Shown here: in pieces, positions 17,533 through 25,895 of the stretch
Layout: each line of letters begins with the position of its first letter
Numbering within the stretch: position 1 is the stretch's first letter
NCBI GenBank assembly: GCA_017524385.1
Contig: JAFWSS010000128.1
Span: 41,932 to 105,931 of the forward strand
Source: Prevotella sp.
Lineage (GTDB): Bacteria > Bacteroidota > Bacteroidia > Bacteroidales > Bacteroidaceae
Length of the DNA: 64,000 bases
Direction of reading: 5' to 3'
Program-made: the position numbers and the translations under genes
The notes under the pieces: generated by a model
What the model saw: only the letters and a program-made list of their open reading frames with translations
What the model was told of the DNA's origin: nothing
Database searches by the model: none

Positions 17533-18693
17533 ATGGGAAAGTTTTTTAAAAGTTTTTTTAGCGGCATTGTGCGTGCGGTAGTTCCATGGCTGCTGTTCGG
17601 CCTTCTCATCCCCATTGTGTTTTTCGCCTTTCATCCCTTCGACCCCATCGTGGTGTTCGGGGCGTGCATGGTGGCCGTAGCCTTGTATTTCATCAACAAA
17701 TGGGGCAAGGAGATGCCTGCAGCGAAAAAAGCCACCGAGGAAGCAGAGCAAGCGGGTGAGAAATTCGTCGAGGTACACCCTACCGACGAAATGCAAGAAA
17801 GCCCCTTGAAGCGTTTCAAGAACAAGTTCTACCCTGCCCTCTTCACCTCGTTGCTGTCTGCCAGCATGCTAGGTTGCAGCTACCAAGCCATCCATGAGTC
17901 CATCCAATCGAAAGGCCGCACGGTGGCGGTTGCTCAGCAAGGCGAGTCGCGGGAATGGAACGCGAACACCATCGAGATGGTCCACCTCCGCGACTCCAAC
18001 CTATATGTGACCAACTCAGACAGTATCCTTTCCCCGGAAACTGTTGACAGTTTGAACATCTTGCTCAAGGCGATGGACAAAGACCTGGGTGTGAAGCCTG
18101 CCCTTGTGATATGCCACACGCTGACTGGCGGTGACAGCCATCGCACGGCGGTCGACCTGATCAACAAATATGGCATCGGCAGCAAGGACGAGGGGAAAGG
18201 CGTATGCATCGTGGTAGCCTACGACCAGCATGACTGCACCATCGCCCCCACGATGAACATGGAAGGCGAGTTGACCGACGCCGAATGCAACCAGTTGGGT
18301 TCCAATTTCGTGGTACCCTATATGAAGTCGCAGCAACCCGACAGCGCGATGCTCTGCCTTGCCGACGGTATGTACCGTTACCTTACGTCGAAGCGTGCCG
18401 GCCAGGCAGAGATGCCAGCCCCTTCTGTGACGAAGAAAAGATGGCTGAGTTCGCAAATGAGCCTTAACGTCGTGTGCATCCTTGTTCTCTGTTTCCTTTT
18501 CGGCTATCTGGAAGAAGAGAACATTTGGACCAAGCCCAAGAAAGTGACAAAGGCTGTCGACCTCCCCGAGGAGGACGACCATGACAATGAAAAGCCGTCG
18601 AAAGCAACCTCCACTCCTCCCCGTCCTGAAAACAAGGGAGGCTCATACGGCGGAGGAAAGTCTGGCGGCGGCGGTGCCACGATAAAATGGTAA
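17533..18693 (+). CDS. TPM-domain membrane protein with internal lipobox-like sequence
   Basis: 386 residues. Two hydrophobic helices (about 12-32 and 38-54) are followed by an acidic linker. Residues 135-285 form a TPM-like domain (DSILSPETVDSLN, then GKGVCIVVAYDQHDC), a family involved in membrane-associated stress and photosystem functions and present in many bacterial surface proteins. A further helix lies near 310-325, and the protein ends in the glycine-rich GGGKSGGGG tail typical of TPM proteins. Unusually, residues 87-115 read like a complete lipoprotein signal (KRFKNKFY, hydrophobic core, SMLGC with Cys115), so translation could also begin at Met87 (17791). Function unknown. Confidence 0.72.
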   Translation: MGKFFKSFFSGIVRAVVPWLLFGLLIPIVFFAFHPFDPIVVFGACMVAVALYFINKWGKEMPAAKKATEEAEQAGEKFVEVHPTDEMQESPLKRFKNKFYPALFTSLLSASMLGCSYQAIHESIQSKGRTVAVAQQGESREWNANTIEMVHLRDSNLYVTNSDSILSPETVDSLNILLKAMDKDLGVKPALVICHTLTGGDSHRTAVDLINKYGIGSKDEGKGVCIVVAYDQHDCTIAPTMNMEGELTDAECNQLGSNFVVPYMKSQQPDSAMLCLADGMYRYLTSKRAGQAEMPAPSVTKKRWLSSQMSLNVVCILVLCFLFGYLEEENIWTKPKKVTKAVDLPEEDDHDNEKPSKATSTPPRPENKGGSYGGGKSGGGGATIKW

Positions 18694-18757
18694 GTAGCAT
18701 AAGTTTTAGGAAAGCAGATAGCATAATAAATAAGGTATCACCAAATCAAAGAGAACG

Positions 18758-19126
18758 ATGAAAATACGTACATTAGTGGCGACCCTGCTCATCGGCATAG
18801 CCACATTGACCCTTCAGTGCAGTTGTAGCACAAAACAGACGGCCATCAACCAAATGGAACGCCTTGCTTACGACATCCGCGACAATGGCAGTTACTATAC
18901 CATAAAAGACTGGGAGGATGCTGTCTCGAAATTCGTGGACATCCGCAAGAAGATGTCACACTACGACTACACTCCAGCCGAGCGCCGTAGAATCGGTGAA
19001 TTGGAAGGCGAATGCGCCCGCTATATGAAAGAAGGCATCAAGAACGGAGCCATCAACGGCATCATGGGTGTCGCCGGAGAGCTACGCGGCATTCTCGAAG
19101 GCCTTGGCCTGGGCATCTCCTTCTGA
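18758..19126 (+). CDS. Small predicted lipoprotein (DUF6565-like)
   Basis: 122 residues starting with a lipoprotein-type signal ending LTLQCSCS; either Cys22 or Cys24 could be lipidated. The mature part is mostly helical and polar, with WEDAVSKFVDIRKKM and a C-terminal glycine-rich amphipathic stretch (INGIMGVAGELRGIL). It follows the TPM gene by 64 bp on the same strand and is followed by a strong terminator, so the two may form an operon. Similar short lipoproteins occur in Prevotella and Bacteroides; assignment to DUF6565 is from memory and uncertain. Confidence 0.65.
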   Translation: MKIRTLVATLLIGIATLTLQCSCSTKQTAINQMERLAYDIRDNGSYYTIKDWEDAVSKFVDIRKKMSHYDYTPAERRRIGELEGECARYMKEGIKNGAINGIMGVAGELRGILEGLGLGISF

Positions 19127-19158
19127 CCTTGGGCTGAGACGCCCCACCTGCACACAAC

Positions 19159-19200
19159 CGCCCCCTGCCAGGTAGCATCCTTGGCAGGGGGCGATGTTTT
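19159..19200 (+). terminator. Intrinsic terminator after the small lipoprotein gene
   Basis: CGCCCCCTGCCA (19159-19170) pairs with TGGCAGGGGGCG (19182-19193) around an 11-base loop, then ATGTTTTT. The outer CGCCCCCTGC stem is the same as in the terminator at 34577-34608. Confidence 0.8.
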
Positions 19201-19202
19201 TC

Positions 19203-19242
19203 TGGAAGTGCAAGGAAATTCCAGGGAGACCAGGGACACCAG
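19203..19242 (+). repeat. Short 9-bp phased repeat between convergent genes
   Basis: CAAGGAAAT (19211-19219), TCCAGGGAG (19220-19228), ACCAGGGAC (19229-19237) and a partial ACCAG follow one another without gaps. They fill the space between the lipoprotein terminator and the pncB stop codon. Confidence 0.6.
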
Positions 19243-20448
19243 CTACTCCTCGAAATGCACGGCTTCCATGAAACGACGTATGACCTCAGGCTTTCCAGTA
19301 TGCTTGCCCTTGTCCTCGCTGAGTTTGCATGTGTCGTTGTAGAAGTCCCACGACTCCGTGATTTTTGCAGCCACGAGTTTGATGACGATGTTCATGGGCA
19401 CCACTCCCTCGAAATCGTTGGTGAAATGCGTGCCAATTCCGAATGATGGCAGGCAGTATTCCTTGGCGTATTCTTGTATCTTGATGGCCCTGTCGGTATC
19501 GAGTGCATTGCTGAAAATGACTTGTTTTGATTTCGGGTCAATGCCTAAAGACTTGTATTTTTCCACGATTTTCATCAACTGCTCATAGTTGTCTCCGCTG
19601 TCGATGCGCAGTCCCTTGAAAAGGTTGGCGAAGTCCTCGGAGAAGTTGAGGCTGAAGACATGCCACCCGAAACTGTCGTAGAGGAACGTCCCGAGAGCCC
19701 CCCTGTATGTGTTTCTCCATGCCTCCATGGCCATATGGTTGGCCATCTGAGGTCCATACATGGCGGCGATGGCGCACACGAACTCATGAGCCATGGTTCC
19801 CACGGGAGTAACATCGTATTTCATGGCGAGATAGACATTGCTAGTACCTACAAACTTACCCTCCCATTTCCTTGATTTGTAGCATTCGAGCATGGCTTTG
19901 ACCACGACCTCCTCAGCTTGGAAAGAAGCCCTTCTCCTTGTCCCGAAGTCAGTGAACACACATCCAGCTTCCAAGAGCCTTGCAGCCTTGTCATACGCCT
20001 TGGTGTAATATTTGTCATAGTCGAGTTTCCCGGTCTGTCCTGTCATGATGTAGAACAGTTCGGAGATGATGGCCAGCAGTTTCACTTCGAGCAGGATGGT
20101 GTTAGCCCAATATCCTTCAATTTCTATGTGCAGCCTCCCCTCTTCGTCCTGCCAAGCCTTCACCCAATCCTTTGAATACCTGAATCCCTTGAGGTATGGA
20201 TAGAACCAATTGGGGATGTATAGGCATTTTCTCTTCATGAAATCGATTTCCTCTTGTGTTACCTTCACATCCTCCAAAGCCTCGATTTGCCTGTTGAGTT
20301 CTTCGGCGAATCCCTGTGGGTAAACGGTGTTGTTCCTGTCCACGAAAGAGTATCTCACCATTGCTCGTGGGAAATTGTGAATGACGGCACAGCACATGGA
20401 GAGTTTGTAAAGGTCGTCATCAGTGAAATGCGTGATGATTTGTCTCAT
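19243..20448 (-). CDS. pncB: Nicotinate phosphoribosyltransferase
   Basis: 401 residues, the expected length for PncB. It converts nicotinate, PRPP and ATP to nicotinate mononucleotide in NAD salvage. Seen directly: the N-terminal YKLSMCCAVIHNFP region, DFGTRRRAS (substrate site, near residue 167), GTMAHEF with the histidine that is phosphorylated in the family, and RIDSGDNYEQLMKI for PRPP binding. It stands alone on the minus strand; a -7-like TAATTTTG lies at 20482-20489 inside a set of inverted repeats that may bind a regulator. Confidence 0.93.
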   Translation of the reverse strand: MRQIITHFTDDDLYKLSMCCAVIHNFPRAMVRYSFVDRNNTVYPQGFAEELNRQIEALEDVKVTQEEIDFMKRKCLYIPNWFYPYLKGFRYSKDWVKAWQDEEGRLHIEIEGYWANTILLEVKLLAIISELFYIMTGQTGKLDYDKYYTKAYDKAARLLEAGCVFTDFGTRRRASFQAEEVVVKAMLECYKSRKWEGKFVGTSNVYLAMKYDVTPVGTMAHEFVCAIAAMYGPQMANHMAMEAWRNTYRGALGTFLYDSFGWHVFSLNFSEDFANLFKGLRIDSGDNYEQLMKIVEKYKSLGIDPKSKQVIFSNALDTDRAIKIQEYAKEYCLPSFGIGTHFTNDFEGVVPMNIVIKLVAAKITESWDFYNDTCKLSEDKGKHTGKPEVIRRFMEAVHFEE

Positions 20449-20468
20449 AATTATTTAAGGTATTTATA

Positions 20469-20536
20469 TTAAGTAGGTAATCAAAATTATCTGTTACTAT
20501 CATTCTTGTAGGTGCTAATTTTGTTCACCTACTTAT
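20469..20536 (-). promoter_or_regulatory. pncB upstream region with inverted repeats
   Basis: On the minus strand TAATTTTG (plus 20482-20489) fits a -7 box. Around it TAAGTAGGT (20469-20477) is the exact inverse of ACCTACTTA (20528-20536), and GTAGGTG (20508-20514) is the inverse of CACCTAC (20526-20532). Such nested symmetry next to a single-gene NAD salvage promoter suggests an operator; the regulator is unknown. Confidence 0.4.
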
Positions 20537-20547
20537 CAAAGATGTGA

Positions 20548-20570
20548 TAAAAGGGAGGCCAAGGCCTCCC
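20548..20570 (-). terminator. Intrinsic terminator of the PBP1A gene
   Basis: GGGAGGCC and GGCCTCCC (20553-20570) pair around AA; on the minus strand the stem is followed by TTTTAT. It lies 14 bp past the penicillin-binding protein stop codon. Confidence 0.75.
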
Positions 20571-20583
20571 CTTCGAAAAAGCG

Positions 20584-22884
20584 TTATTCGTAAATGTCTT
20601 CTATGGCGTATTCGTTCTGCGTGGGCTTGTCGTTGCAGGTGTCAAAGTCTTTTGGCACGTCAAACTTGGAACTAGGCGAGTATTCAAGGCTTGCATCAGC
20701 ATACACCTTTTTCATATACTTTCCCCAGATGGGAAGTGCCGCCTTGGCACCCTGTCCCAGAGCCATGGAATAGAAGTGTATGTCTCTGTCTTCACCTCCT
20801 ACCCAGCACCCGCTGACGAGTTCAGGCGTGACCCCCATGAACCATGCGTCAGCATTGCTGTTTGTCGTCCCTGTCTTTCCACCGATTTCCCCAGAGACCA
20901 TTCCCCTGACTCCCCTTCCGGTACCTCCGTCCACGACAGCACGCAACAGTTCGAGCATCTTGTAAGAACTGCTCTCGCTGATGACCTCGGTATATATGGG
21001 ATGGAAATTGGCCAATACGTTTCCTTCGCTGTTCTCAATCCTTGTCACCATGTAAGGAGCACACCTGATGCCCTTGTTGGCGAAAGTGGTGTATGCGCTG
21101 ACCATCTCTCCTACCGTAACATCGCAAGTACCGAGGCAAAGCGCCATGGTAGCCTTGATAGTGGGGTTGTTGATGCCATATTTCTTAAGAAGGTCGACAA
21201 GCGACTGCGGTCTGAACTTGTTCATGAGATATGCGGAAATCCAGTTGTTTGACTGTTGCAGTCCCCATTTGAGTGTCACCATGGCACCATATCTTGCCCT
21301 GCTACCATTTCTTGGTGTCCATCCGTCATATCTTTGCGCCCTGTTTGGCGCTTTGTCACAAGGTGTGTATCCATTCTCCATGGCCAATGAGTAGAGGTAA
21401 GGTTTGATGGTGGAGCCAACCTGTCTTCTTCCCACCATAGCCATGTCATACTGGAAATATTCGTAATTGGGTCCTCCCACATATGCCTTGACCGCACCGG
21501 TGTGCACATCCATGCTGACCAATCCAGCCCTAAGATAAGACTTGTAATAGGTGATGGAGTCGAATGGAGACATTGTTTTCTCCACAGGCCCATTGTAAGT
21601 GAACACCTGCATTTTCACAGGAGTGTCGAAGTTTTTCTTGATATCGGCCTCTGATGCCCCTTCGGCCTTGAGAGCCTGGTATCTATGGCTTTGCCTGATG
21701 GCACTGTTCATCACCCTTTCGTAGTCCTGCCTTGACATTTGTGAAGAGAACGGCCCTTTGGAACTCCCTCTAATCTGTGCGTTGAAAGCCGGTTGCAGTG
21801 TTTGCGCGAGGTGTTCGAGCACGGCCTCTTCGGCATATTTCTGCATTCGTGTGTCAATGGTGGTGTAAATCCTGAGTCCGTCGGTGTTGATGTTGTAGGG
21901 ATGTCCTCCCCTCCTTGTGTTCTTGTTGCACCATCCAAACAGCGGGTCTGTCTCCCAATAGATGGAGTCCATGACAAACTGCGGTTGCTTCCATTCAGGA
22001 TAATCCTTCCTTTTGGGTTTCTTGGCCGACATGTATTGCTTGAGATATTCTCTGAAATATGGTGCAATGCCCAATTCCGTTTCCCTGTCACCCGACTTTT
22101 GGAAGTCTAATACCAAGGGTTTTGCGATGGCCTTGTCCTTTTCGGCCTTTGAGATGTATCCTACATCACACATTTGTGTGATGATGACGTTTCTCCTTTC
22201 CTTGCATCTGTCAGGATATCTCTTCGGGTTGAAGAAAGAGGGGTTCTTGCATAGTCCGATAAGCGTGGCAGCCTCTTCGATGTTGAGGTCCTTTGTATCC
22301 TTGTTGAAATAGGTTTTAGCAGCACTCTTGATGCCAATGGCATTGTAGAGGAAATCATAATAGTTAAGATACATGGTGATGATTTCCTCTTTGGTGAATG
22401 TCCTCTCAAGTTTTACAGCGATGATCCATTCTATAGGTTTTTGGAAGAGTCTCTCTATTTTGCTATGAGCCACCTCGGAATAGAGTTGCTTTGCCAACTG
22501 CTGTGTGATGGTAGATCCACCTCCAGCGTTTTCGTTACCCATGATCCCCCTTTTGAGCACCGCTCTTGACAGCGCCTTGAAGTCAATCCCCGAATGCTCA
22601 TAGAACCTCTCGTCCTCAGTAGCGATGAGTGCATGAATGACATTTGGCGAAATGGCGCTGAATGGTGTAGAGATGCGGTTGTCCCTGCTTGAGGCGTATG
22701 TACCCATCATCTTTCCATCAGCAGAGAACACCTGTGATGAATATCTGCTGATAGGGTTTTGCAGGTCATCCATATTGGGCATATAACCTATCCATCCATT
22801 CCAGATGGCGACGGCTCCCAATGCTGTTATCAAGATCAGTCCGAGTAAAATTCCCCATAGGAATCGAACGAATTTCCTTCTCAT
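20584..22884 (-). CDS. Class A penicillin-binding protein (transglycosylase/transpeptidase)
   Basis: 766 residues from the ATG at 22884, which starts MRRKFVRFLWG just before the single membrane anchor (about 9-29); a longer in-frame reading to 22953 passes the predicted promoter. The GT51 domain shows EDERFYEHSG with its catalytic Glu, GGSTITQQLAKQLY and ERTFTKEEIITMYLN. The transpeptidase domain has the nucleophile motif GSTIKPYLYS (SxxK), QSNNW (SxN) and GGKTGTTNSNADAW (KTG). It polymerises and cross-links peptidoglycan in the periplasm, corresponding to PBP1A (mrcA/ponA) of other bacteria. Transcribed divergently from pyrB and ended by its own terminator. Confidence 0.93.
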   Translation of the reverse strand: MRRKFVRFLWGILLGLILITALGAVAIWNGWIGYMPNMDDLQNPISRYSSQVFSADGKMMGTYASSRDNRISTPFSAISPNVIHALIATEDERFYEHSGIDFKALSRAVLKRGIMGNENAGGGSTITQQLAKQLYSEVAHSKIERLFQKPIEWIIAVKLERTFTKEEIITMYLNYYDFLYNAIGIKSAAKTYFNKDTKDLNIEEAATLIGLCKNPSFFNPKRYPDRCKERRNVIITQMCDVGYISKAEKDKAIAKPLVLDFQKSGDRETELGIAPYFREYLKQYMSAKKPKRKDYPEWKQPQFVMDSIYWETDPLFGWCNKNTRRGGHPYNINTDGLRIYTTIDTRMQKYAEEAVLEHLAQTLQPAFNAQIRGSSKGPFSSQMSRQDYERVMNSAIRQSHRYQALKAEGASEADIKKNFDTPVKMQVFTYNGPVEKTMSPFDSITYYKSYLRAGLVSMDVHTGAVKAYVGGPNYEYFQYDMAMVGRRQVGSTIKPYLYSLAMENGYTPCDKAPNRAQRYDGWTPRNGSRARYGAMVTLKWGLQQSNNWISAYLMNKFRPQSLVDLLKKYGINNPTIKATMALCLGTCDVTVGEMVSAYTTFANKGIRCAPYMVTRIENSEGNVLANFHPIYTEVISESSSYKMLELLRAVVDGGTGRGVRGMVSGEIGGKTGTTNSNADAWFMGVTPELVSGCWVGGEDRDIHFYSMALGQGAKAALPIWGKYMKKVYADASLEYSPSSKFDVPKDFDTCNDKPTQNEYAIEDIYE

Positions 22885-22920
22885 ATTGGCAAATGATACA
22901 CTATTTATAAATATGCGGTG

Positions 22921-22954
22921 CAAAATTACAATAATTCTTCGGAAAAGTAGCAAA
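22921..22954 (-). promoter_or_regulatory. Promoter of the PBP1A gene
   Basis: Reading the minus strand, TTTG (plus 22951-22954) precedes TAATTTTG (plus 22921-22928) by 22 bp. The -7 box is exact and the spacing slightly long. It lies 36 bp before the chosen start at 22884. A weaker TAACTTCG at 22973-22980 on the plus strand may serve pyrB. Confidence 0.55.
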
Positions 22955-23011
22955 TAAATTAAAAATAATGCTTAACTTCGCGCTCGAAATTGAACAAACA
23001 ACCCATAATTG

Positions 23012-23959
23012 ATGTTGAGACGAAATTTTGTGACCATCGCCGACCTGTCTTCAGAAAAGATTCTTTACATGATCGAGTTGGCCGGCGAGTTTGAGAAACA
23101 TCCCAACCGGGAATTGCTGAAGGGGAAGGTGGTAGCCACTCTGTTTTACGAGCCCTCCACGCGCACCCGCCTCAGTTTCGAGACAGCCGCCAACCGTCTT
23201 GGCGCCCGTGTGATAGGCTTCTCTGATGCGAAAGCCTCCAGCGTGTCAAAGGGCGAGACCCTGAAAGACACCATCCTGATGGTAGCCAACTATGCCGACG
23301 TGATAGCGATGCGTCATTACATCGAGGGAGCGGCCCAATATGCGAGCGAGATATCTCCCGTCCCCATCATCAATGCCGGCGACGGTGCCCACCAGCACCC
23401 CTCGCAATGCATGCTTGACCTCTACACCATCTACCAGACCCAGGGAACATTGGAGAATCTGAACATCTATCTGGTAGGCGACTTGAAATACGGTCGTACC
23501 GTTCATTCCCTTCTTATGGCGATGCGCCACTTCAACCCCACCTTCCATTTCATCGCCCCCACAGAGTTGAGCATGCCCAACGAATACAAGATTTACTGCA
23601 AGGAAAAGGGCATCCGTTTCGAGGAGCACACCCAGCTTGACGGCGACTTGATTTCCGACGCCGACATTGTGTACATGACCCGCGTCCAGAAGGAGCGTTT
23701 CTCCGACTTGATGGAATATGAGCATGTGAAAAACTCTTGCATCCTCAGGGCCGACATGCTGAGGAATGCGAAGCCCAACATGAAGATTCTTCACCCCCTT
23801 CCTCGCGTGAACGAGATAGAGTATGCCGTGGATGAGACCCCCCACGCCTACGACATCCAGCAAGCTCGCAACGGCCTGTATGCCCGTGAGGCCATCATCT
23901 GCGACGTTCTCGGCATCGGCATCGACGAGGTGAGGAACGACCCCACCATCATCCATTAA
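23012..23959 (+). CDS. pyrB: Aspartate carbamoyltransferase catalytic subunit
   Basis: 315 residues. It condenses carbamoyl phosphate with aspartate, the committed step of pyrimidine synthesis. The carbamoyl-phosphate loop [12 protein letters not shown] lies near residue 47, the SKGETLKD loop near 75, the HPSQ segment near 130 and the HPLPRVNEI loop near 260. The ATG at 23012 is preferred over the adjacent TTG at 23009. The regulatory subunit gene follows 37 bp downstream, separated by a small terminator-like hairpin. Together they would form the dodecameric B2-type enzyme. Confidence 0.95.
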   Translation: MLRRNFVTIADLSSEKILYMIELAGEFEKHPNRELLKGKVVATLFYEPSTRTRLSFETAANRLGARVIGFSDAKASSVSKGETLKDTILMVANYADVIAMRHYIEGAAQYASEISPVPIINAGDGAHQHPSQCMLDLYTIYQTQGTLENLNIYLVGDLKYGRTVHSLLMAMRHFNPTFHFIAPTELSMPNEYKIYCKEKGIRFEEHTQLDGDLISDADIVYMTRVQKERFSDLMEYEHVKNSCILRADMLRNAKPNMKILHPLPRVNEIEYAVDETPHAYDIQQARNGLYAREAIICDVLGIGIDEVRNDPTIIH

Positions 23960-23969
23960 CGCTTAGCAT

Positions 23970-23992
23970 TGCGCCCCTTGGCGCACCTTTTT
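23970..23992 (+). terminator. Terminator-like hairpin between pyrB and pyrI
   Basis: TGCGCC (23970-23975) pairs with GGCGCA (23980-23985) around CCTT, followed by CC and five T. It ends only 4 bp before the pyrI start, inside what should be one transcript. It may be an attenuator or a stability element; the stem is short. Confidence 0.5.
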
Positions 23993-23996
23993 CCCA

Positions 23997-24476
23997 ATGA
24001 ACAGATTCCCAATGAACAAGAGCAACAAGAAAGAAATACTCGTAGCCGCGATCAAGAACGGCACCGTGATCGACCACATCCCCACCGACAAGACCTTCGA
24101 CGTGGTCAACCTGCTTTGCCTTTCGCAAGAGACCTCCCCCGTCACCATCGGCTTCAACTACCCCTCTACGAAGATTGGCAAGAAAGGCATCATCAAGATC
24201 AGCGACCGCTTCTTCTCCGACGCAGAGATTTCCCGCCTTTCGGTGGTGGCTCCCAATGTGGTGCTGAGCATCATCCATGACTACGAAATAGTGGAAAAGA
24301 AGACCGTTGTGACCCCCGACGTGCTACGCGGCATCGTTCGCTGCAACAACCCGAAATGCATCACCAACAACGAGCCCATGGCCACCGTATTCCACGTAGT
24401 CGACAAGTCGCATGGTGTGCTGCATTGCCATTACTGCGACAAGGAACAGGACATCGACAAGGTAGAACTGGTATAA
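23997..24476 (+). CDS. pyrI: Aspartate carbamoyltransferase regulatory subunit
   Basis: 159 residues. The N-terminal allosteric domain contains [19 protein letters not shown], the CTP/ATP-binding face. The C-terminal zinc domain has its four cysteines in RCNNPKC and CHYCDK. It binds PyrB and confers feedback control by nucleotides. The start is uncertain because a 15-bp direct duplication (TTCCCAATGAACA-type) gives two in-frame ATG codons at 23997 and 24012; the second leaves [10 protein letters not shown], the more usual N-terminus length. Confidence 0.94.
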   Translation: MNRFPMNKSNKKEILVAAIKNGTVIDHIPTDKTFDVVNLLCLSQETSPVTIGFNYPSTKIGKKGIIKISDRFFSDAEISRLSVVAPNVVLSIIHDYEIVEKKTVVTPDVLRGIVRCNNPKCITNNEPMATVFHVVDKSHGVLHCHYCDKEQDIDKVELV

Positions 24477-24529
24477 CCGCTATAAATTTAGTCAAAAGAA
24501 TCATTTAACATAGATCATCAAAAGAAGAA

Positions 24530-25810
24530 ATGAAGAGAGACCAAGAGATTTTCGACCTCATTGAGAGAGAGCATGAACGTCAGTTGAAAGGCATGGAACT
24601 TATTGCCTCCGAAAACTTTGTCAGCGACGAAGTGATGCAAGCGATGGGCAGCTGCCTGACCAACAAGTATGCCGAGGGCCTTCCCGGCAAGCGCTATTAT
24701 GGTGGTTGCCAAGTAGTAGACCAAGTGGAAGACCTCGCCCGCGAGAGGGTGAAAAAGTTGTTCGGTGCCGAATGGGCCAACGTGCAGCCTCACTCAGGCG
24801 CCCAAGCCAACGCCGCCGTCCTGTTGACCGTGCTGAACCCCGGTGACACATTCATGGGTTTGAACCTTGCCCATGGCGGTCACCTCTCCCATGGTTCGTT
24901 GGTGAACACCTCCGGCATTCTCTACAAGCCCGTGGGTTACAACCTGAGCAAAGAGACAGGCCGTGTGGACTACGACGAGATGGAGCGCCTTGCCCTTGAG
25001 CATCAACCCAAACTGATCATCGGCGGTGGCTCTGCCTACAGCCGAGAATGGGATTACAAGCGTATGCGTGAGATAGCCGACAAGGTAGGCGCCCTTCTGA
25101 TGATCGACATGGCCCACCCCGCCGGCCTCATTGCAGCCGGTCTGTTGGACAACCCATTGGAATATGCCCACATCGTCACCTCCACCACCCACAAGACCCT
25201 TCGCGGTCCTCGTGGCGGCATCATCCTTCTTGGCAAGGACTTCGACAACCCATGGGGCAAGACAACTCCAAAGGGTGTTGTGAAGAAGATGAGCCAATTG
25301 CTCGACAGCGCTGTGTTCCCCGGCACTCAAGGTGGTCCTTTGGAGCATGTGATTGCAGCGAAGGCCGTTGCTTTCAACGAGGCCTTGCAGCCAGAGTTCA
25401 AGGCATGGGCGAAACAAGTTCAAACCAACGCCCGCGTGTTGGCAGAAGAGTTGGTGAAGCGAGGTTTCGGCATCGTCAGCGGTGGCACCGACAACCATTC
25501 GATGCTTGTAGACCTTCGCACGAAATATCCCGACCTGACGGGCAAGGTAGCAGAGAACGCCCTTGTCTCCGCCGACATCACAGTGAACAAGAACATGGTG
25601 CCTTTCGACAGCCGCAGCGCCTTCCAGACCTCCGGCATCCGCCTAGGCACTCCCGCCCTCACCACCCGTGGTGCCAAGGAAGACCTGATGGTGCTCATCG
25701 CCGAACTGATTGAGGAGGTGCTCAACGCGCCTGAAGACGAGAAGGTGATTGCTCGTGTTCGCGAGAAAGTGAACGCGACGATGAAGGATTATCCCTTGTT
25801 CGCCTATTGA
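24530..25810 (+). CDS. glyA: Serine hydroxymethyltransferase
   Basis: 426 residues, full length. It interconverts serine and glycine with tetrahydrofolate and supplies one-carbon units; PLP-dependent and cytosolic. Seen: LIASENFVS near residue 25, the [13 protein letters not shown] loop, [13 protein letters not shown], the PLP-binding lysine in [13 protein letters not shown] near residue 227, and GTPALTTRG near 370. It follows pyrI by 53 bp on the same strand with no terminator between, so cotranscription of nucleotide and one-carbon genes is likely. Confidence 0.96.
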   Translation: MKRDQEIFDLIEREHERQLKGMELIASENFVSDEVMQAMGSCLTNKYAEGLPGKRYYGGCQVVDQVEDLARERVKKLFGAEWANVQPHSGAQANAAVLLTVLNPGDTFMGLNLAHGGHLSHGSLVNTSGILYKPVGYNLSKETGRVDYDEMERLALEHQPKLIIGGGSAYSREWDYKRMREIADKVGALLMIDMAHPAGLIAAGLLDNPLEYAHIVTSTTHKTLRGPRGGIILLGKDFDNPWGKTTPKGVVKKMSQLLDSAVFPGTQGGPLEHVIAAKAVAFNEALQPEFKAWAKQVQTNARVLAEELVKRGFGIVSGGTDNHSMLVDLRTKYPDLTGKVAENALVSADITVNKNMVPFDSRSAFQTSGIRLGTPALTTRGAKEDLMVLIAELIEEVLNAPEDEKVIARVREKVNATMKDYPLFAY

Positions 25811-25815
25811 TTGCT

Positions 25816-25860
25816 TTTCGTGCTTCGCATCCCCTTTTTCAGGGGAAGCGAAGCACGAAA
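25816..25860 (+). terminator. Long hairpin downstream of glyA
   Basis: A 13-base arm, TTTCGTGCTTCGC (25816-25828), pairs exactly with GCGAAGCACGAAA (25848-25860); an inner TCCCC/GGGGA pair extends it. There is no T run directly after it, so it may be a terminator of unusual form or a transcript-stabilising structure. Confidence 0.55.
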
Positions 25861-25861
25861 C

Positions 25862-25884
25862 AAAGATATTCCATTCATATCTTT
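25862..25884 (+). promoter_or_regulatory. Perfect inverted repeat before the acidic repeat protein
   Basis: AAAGATAT (25862-25869) and ATATCTTT (25877-25884) flank a 7-base spacer and end 11 bp before the start codon at 25896. It could be an operator, an RNA hairpin affecting translation, or part of the glyA terminator, since CTTTTC follows. Confidence 0.4.
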
Positions 25885-25895
25885 TCAAAGAGGAA

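Noticed and set aside
19159-19193. Terminator acting also for pncB on the minus strand
   Set aside because: No A run precedes the stem on the plus strand, so no T run would follow in the minus direction.
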